A stretch of 64,000 nt of DNA from positions 806,001 through 870,000 of the forward strand of contig NZ_CP127385.1 in assembly GCF_030378205.1 (NCBI RefSeq), given 5' to 3'. The notes beneath the pieces were generated by a model that worked only from the letters and a program-made list of their open reading frames with translations, did not search any database and had not been told where the DNA came from. Origin of the DNA: Bradyrhizobium sp. NP1 (GTDB lineage Bacteria; Pseudomonadota; Alphaproteobacteria; Rhizobiales; Xanthobacteraceae). Below, piece by piece: positions 62,657 through 64,000 of the stretch; positions within the stretch are counted from its first letter, which is position 1; every line of letters starts with the position of its first letter. The position numbers were made by a program, and so were the translations under genes.

Positions 62657-64000
62657 ATGTCCACGATCGAACTTTCAGCGAGCCCGAGCGACCTGCGGTC
62701 GCTTGCCGAGCAATCCAACGCCTGGCCGTTCGAGCAGGCGAAGGCGATTGTCGCGCGGCTGAAAAAGAAACCGAAGGACGAGGTGCTGTTCGAGACCGGC
62801 TACGGCCCTTCCGGCCTGCCGCATATCGGCACCTTCGGCGAGGTCGCGCGCACCACCATGGTGCGCCACGCCTTCCGCGTGCTCACCGAGGACAAGATCA
62901 AGACGCGGCTGCTCGCCTTCTCCGACGACATGGACGGGTTGCGCAAGGTGCCGGACAACGTGCCGAACCGCGAAATGCTGGAGCAGCATCTCGGCAGGCC
63001 CTTGACGCGGGTGCCCGATCCGTTCGGCACCCATGAGAGCTTCGGCGCGCACAACAATGCGCGGCTGCGCGCCTTCCTCGACGCCTTCGGCTTCGACTAC
63101 GAGTTCGCGAGCTCGACCGACTACTACACTTCGGGCCGCTTCGACGCGGCGCTGCTGCGCATGCTGGAGCGGATCGACAAGGTGATGGCGATCATGCTGC
63201 CGTCGCTTCGCGAAGAACGCGCGGCGAGCTATTCGCCGTTCCTCCCGATCAGCCCGCGCACCGGCCAGGTGCTCTACGTGCCGGTGTCGGCGCATGACGC
63301 CAAGGCCGGTACAATCACCTATGAAGACCCCGAGACGAAACAGCCCGTGACGACGCCTGTCACCGGCGGCCATTGCAAGCTGCAATGGAAGCCGGACTGG
63401 GCGATGCGCTGGTTCGCGCTCGGTGTCGACTACGAAATGGCCGGCAAGGACCTGATCGACTCTGTGAAGCTTTCGGGCAAGATCTGTTCGGCGCTCGGCG
63501 GCACGCCGCCGGAAGGCTTCAATTACGAGCTCTTCCTCGACGAAAACGGCCAGAAGATCTCGAAGTCGAAGGGCAACGGGCTCACCATCGACGAATGGTT
63601 GCGCTACGCCTCGCCGGAATCGCTGTCGCTGTTCATGTATCGCGAGCCGAAGGCTGCGAAGCGGCTCTATTTCGACGTGATCCCGCGCCACGTCGACGAG
63701 TACCAGCAGTTTCTGGACGCGTTTCCGCGCCAGGACGGCAAGCAGCAGCTCGCCAATCCGGTCTGGCACATCCATTCGGGGCGACCGCCCAAGGCCGACA
63801 TGCCCGTCACCTTCCAGCTGCTGTTGACGCTGGTGTCGTCGTCGAATGCGGAGAATGCATCCACGCTGTGGGGCTTCATCGGGCGCTACCGTCCGGGCGT
63901 GACGCCGGCCTCGCACCCGAAGCTCGATGCGATGGTGAACTACGCCATCAACTACTATCGCGACTTCGTGGCGCCGACGAAAAAATTCCGCGAGCCCACC
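62657..64000 (+). CDS. lysK: Class I lysyl-tRNA synthetase (5' part)
   Basis: 448 codons to the window edge; the 3' end is missing. Class I signature motifs are present: [13 protein letters not shown] (HIGH type) and [10 protein letters not shown] (KMSKS type), with [10 protein letters not shown] and [12 protein letters not shown] between. This archaeal-type LysRS charges tRNA-Lys with lysine and replaces the class II enzyme in many rhizobia. GGAG at 62639 lies 14 bases before the ATG, a weak spacing; no better start is visible. Confidence 0.93.
   Translation, partial: MSTIELSASPSDLRSLAEQSNAWPFEQAKAIVARLKKKPKDEVLFETGYGPSGLPHIGTFGEVARTTMVRHAFRVLTEDKIKTRLLAFSDDMDGLRKVPDNVPNREMLEQHLGRPLTRVPDPFGTHESFGAHNNARLRAFLDAFGFDYEFASSTDYYTSGRFDAALLRMLERIDKVMAIMLPSLREERAASYSPFLPISPRTGQVLYVPVSAHDAKAGTITYEDPETKQPVTTPVTGGHCKLQWKPDWAMRWFALGVDYEMAGKDLIDSVKLSGKICSALGGTPPEGFNYELFLDENGQKISKSKGNGLTIDEWLRYASPESLSLFMYREPKAAKRLYFDVIPRHVDEYQQFLDAFPRQDGKQQLANPVWHIHSGRPPKADMPVTFQLLLTLVSSSNAENASTLWGFIGRYRPGVTPASHPKLDAMVNYAINYYRDFVAPTKKFREPT

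Overview
The window reads as a piece of a Bradyrhizobium-type (Nitrobacteraceae, Alphaproteobacteria) chromosome. Evidence: high GC throughout, GcrA, a pho-pst cluster of alphaproteobacterial order, a SAM-II riboswitch on metZ, a class I lysyl-tRNA synthetase, a haloalkane dehalogenase that closely resembles remembered B. japonicum DbjA, and several families of intergenic palindromes of the kind common in Bradyrhizobium/Rhodopseudomonas. Species cannot be fixed by reading alone. I see no prophage, complete insertion sequence, integrase or CRISPR array.

1-5.9 kb: secreted class-3 lipase, secreted Pro/Ala-rich protein, then a glutamine-synthetase-like ligase and a Rieske oxygenase alpha subunit divergent from an IclR regulator, with a perfect inverted repeat between them. 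5.9-13.4 kb: part of the aerobic benzoyl-CoA (box) pathway: boxR, benzoate-CoA ligase, an alpha/beta hydrolase, a DUF309 gene broken by one in-frame stop, boxC and boxB. The reductase boxA and the semialdehyde dehydrogenase boxD are not here. A compound TGCA/palindrome site before boxC is a candidate BoxR operator.

13.5-19.5 kb: SDR, polysaccharide deacetylase, BON/OmpA-type protein with a small membrane partner, and a TetR-dehalogenase-GNAT unit under a perfect 22-bp palindrome. 19.8-27.7 kb: MprF-type flippase domain, then phoR-pstSCAB-phoU-phoB with a Pho box before pstS. 27.9-32.8 kb: gcrA, argD-argF, hslO, apaG.

33-36.3 kb: opgC (glucan succinylation) followed by two SGNH-fold proteins, one with catalytic motifs and one degenerate, probably a periplasmic glucan-modification unit. 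36.3-42.7 kb: metZ with a SAM-II attenuator, two-domain dCTP deaminase, two unassigned proteins, MATE exporter. 42.7-48.3 kb: Met/Gly-rich secreted protein, AraC-VOC-SRPBCC group, Ogt methyltransferase, molybdopterin oxidoreductase, tRNA-Gly(CCC). 48.4-57.5 kb: outer-membrane beta-barrel, coiled-coil membrane protein, acetolactate-synthase-like enzyme, lone CpaB, an ECF sigma-DUF4142-cupredoxin-SnoaL group, LysR with divergent Rieske oxygenase. 57.7-64 kb: small secreted protein, KstD-like flavoprotein, secreted ClpP-fold protein, Sco protein, polar amino-acid-type binding protein and the 5' part of class I lysK, cut by the window end.

The most unusual non-coding signal is a family of about 70-77-bp hairpin elements, often bounded by CTAG, that occurs in three side-by-side pairs (9.35-9.51, 32.93-33.10 and 44.91-45.07 kb). 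Stem sequences differ between copies, yet most stems are internally perfect.
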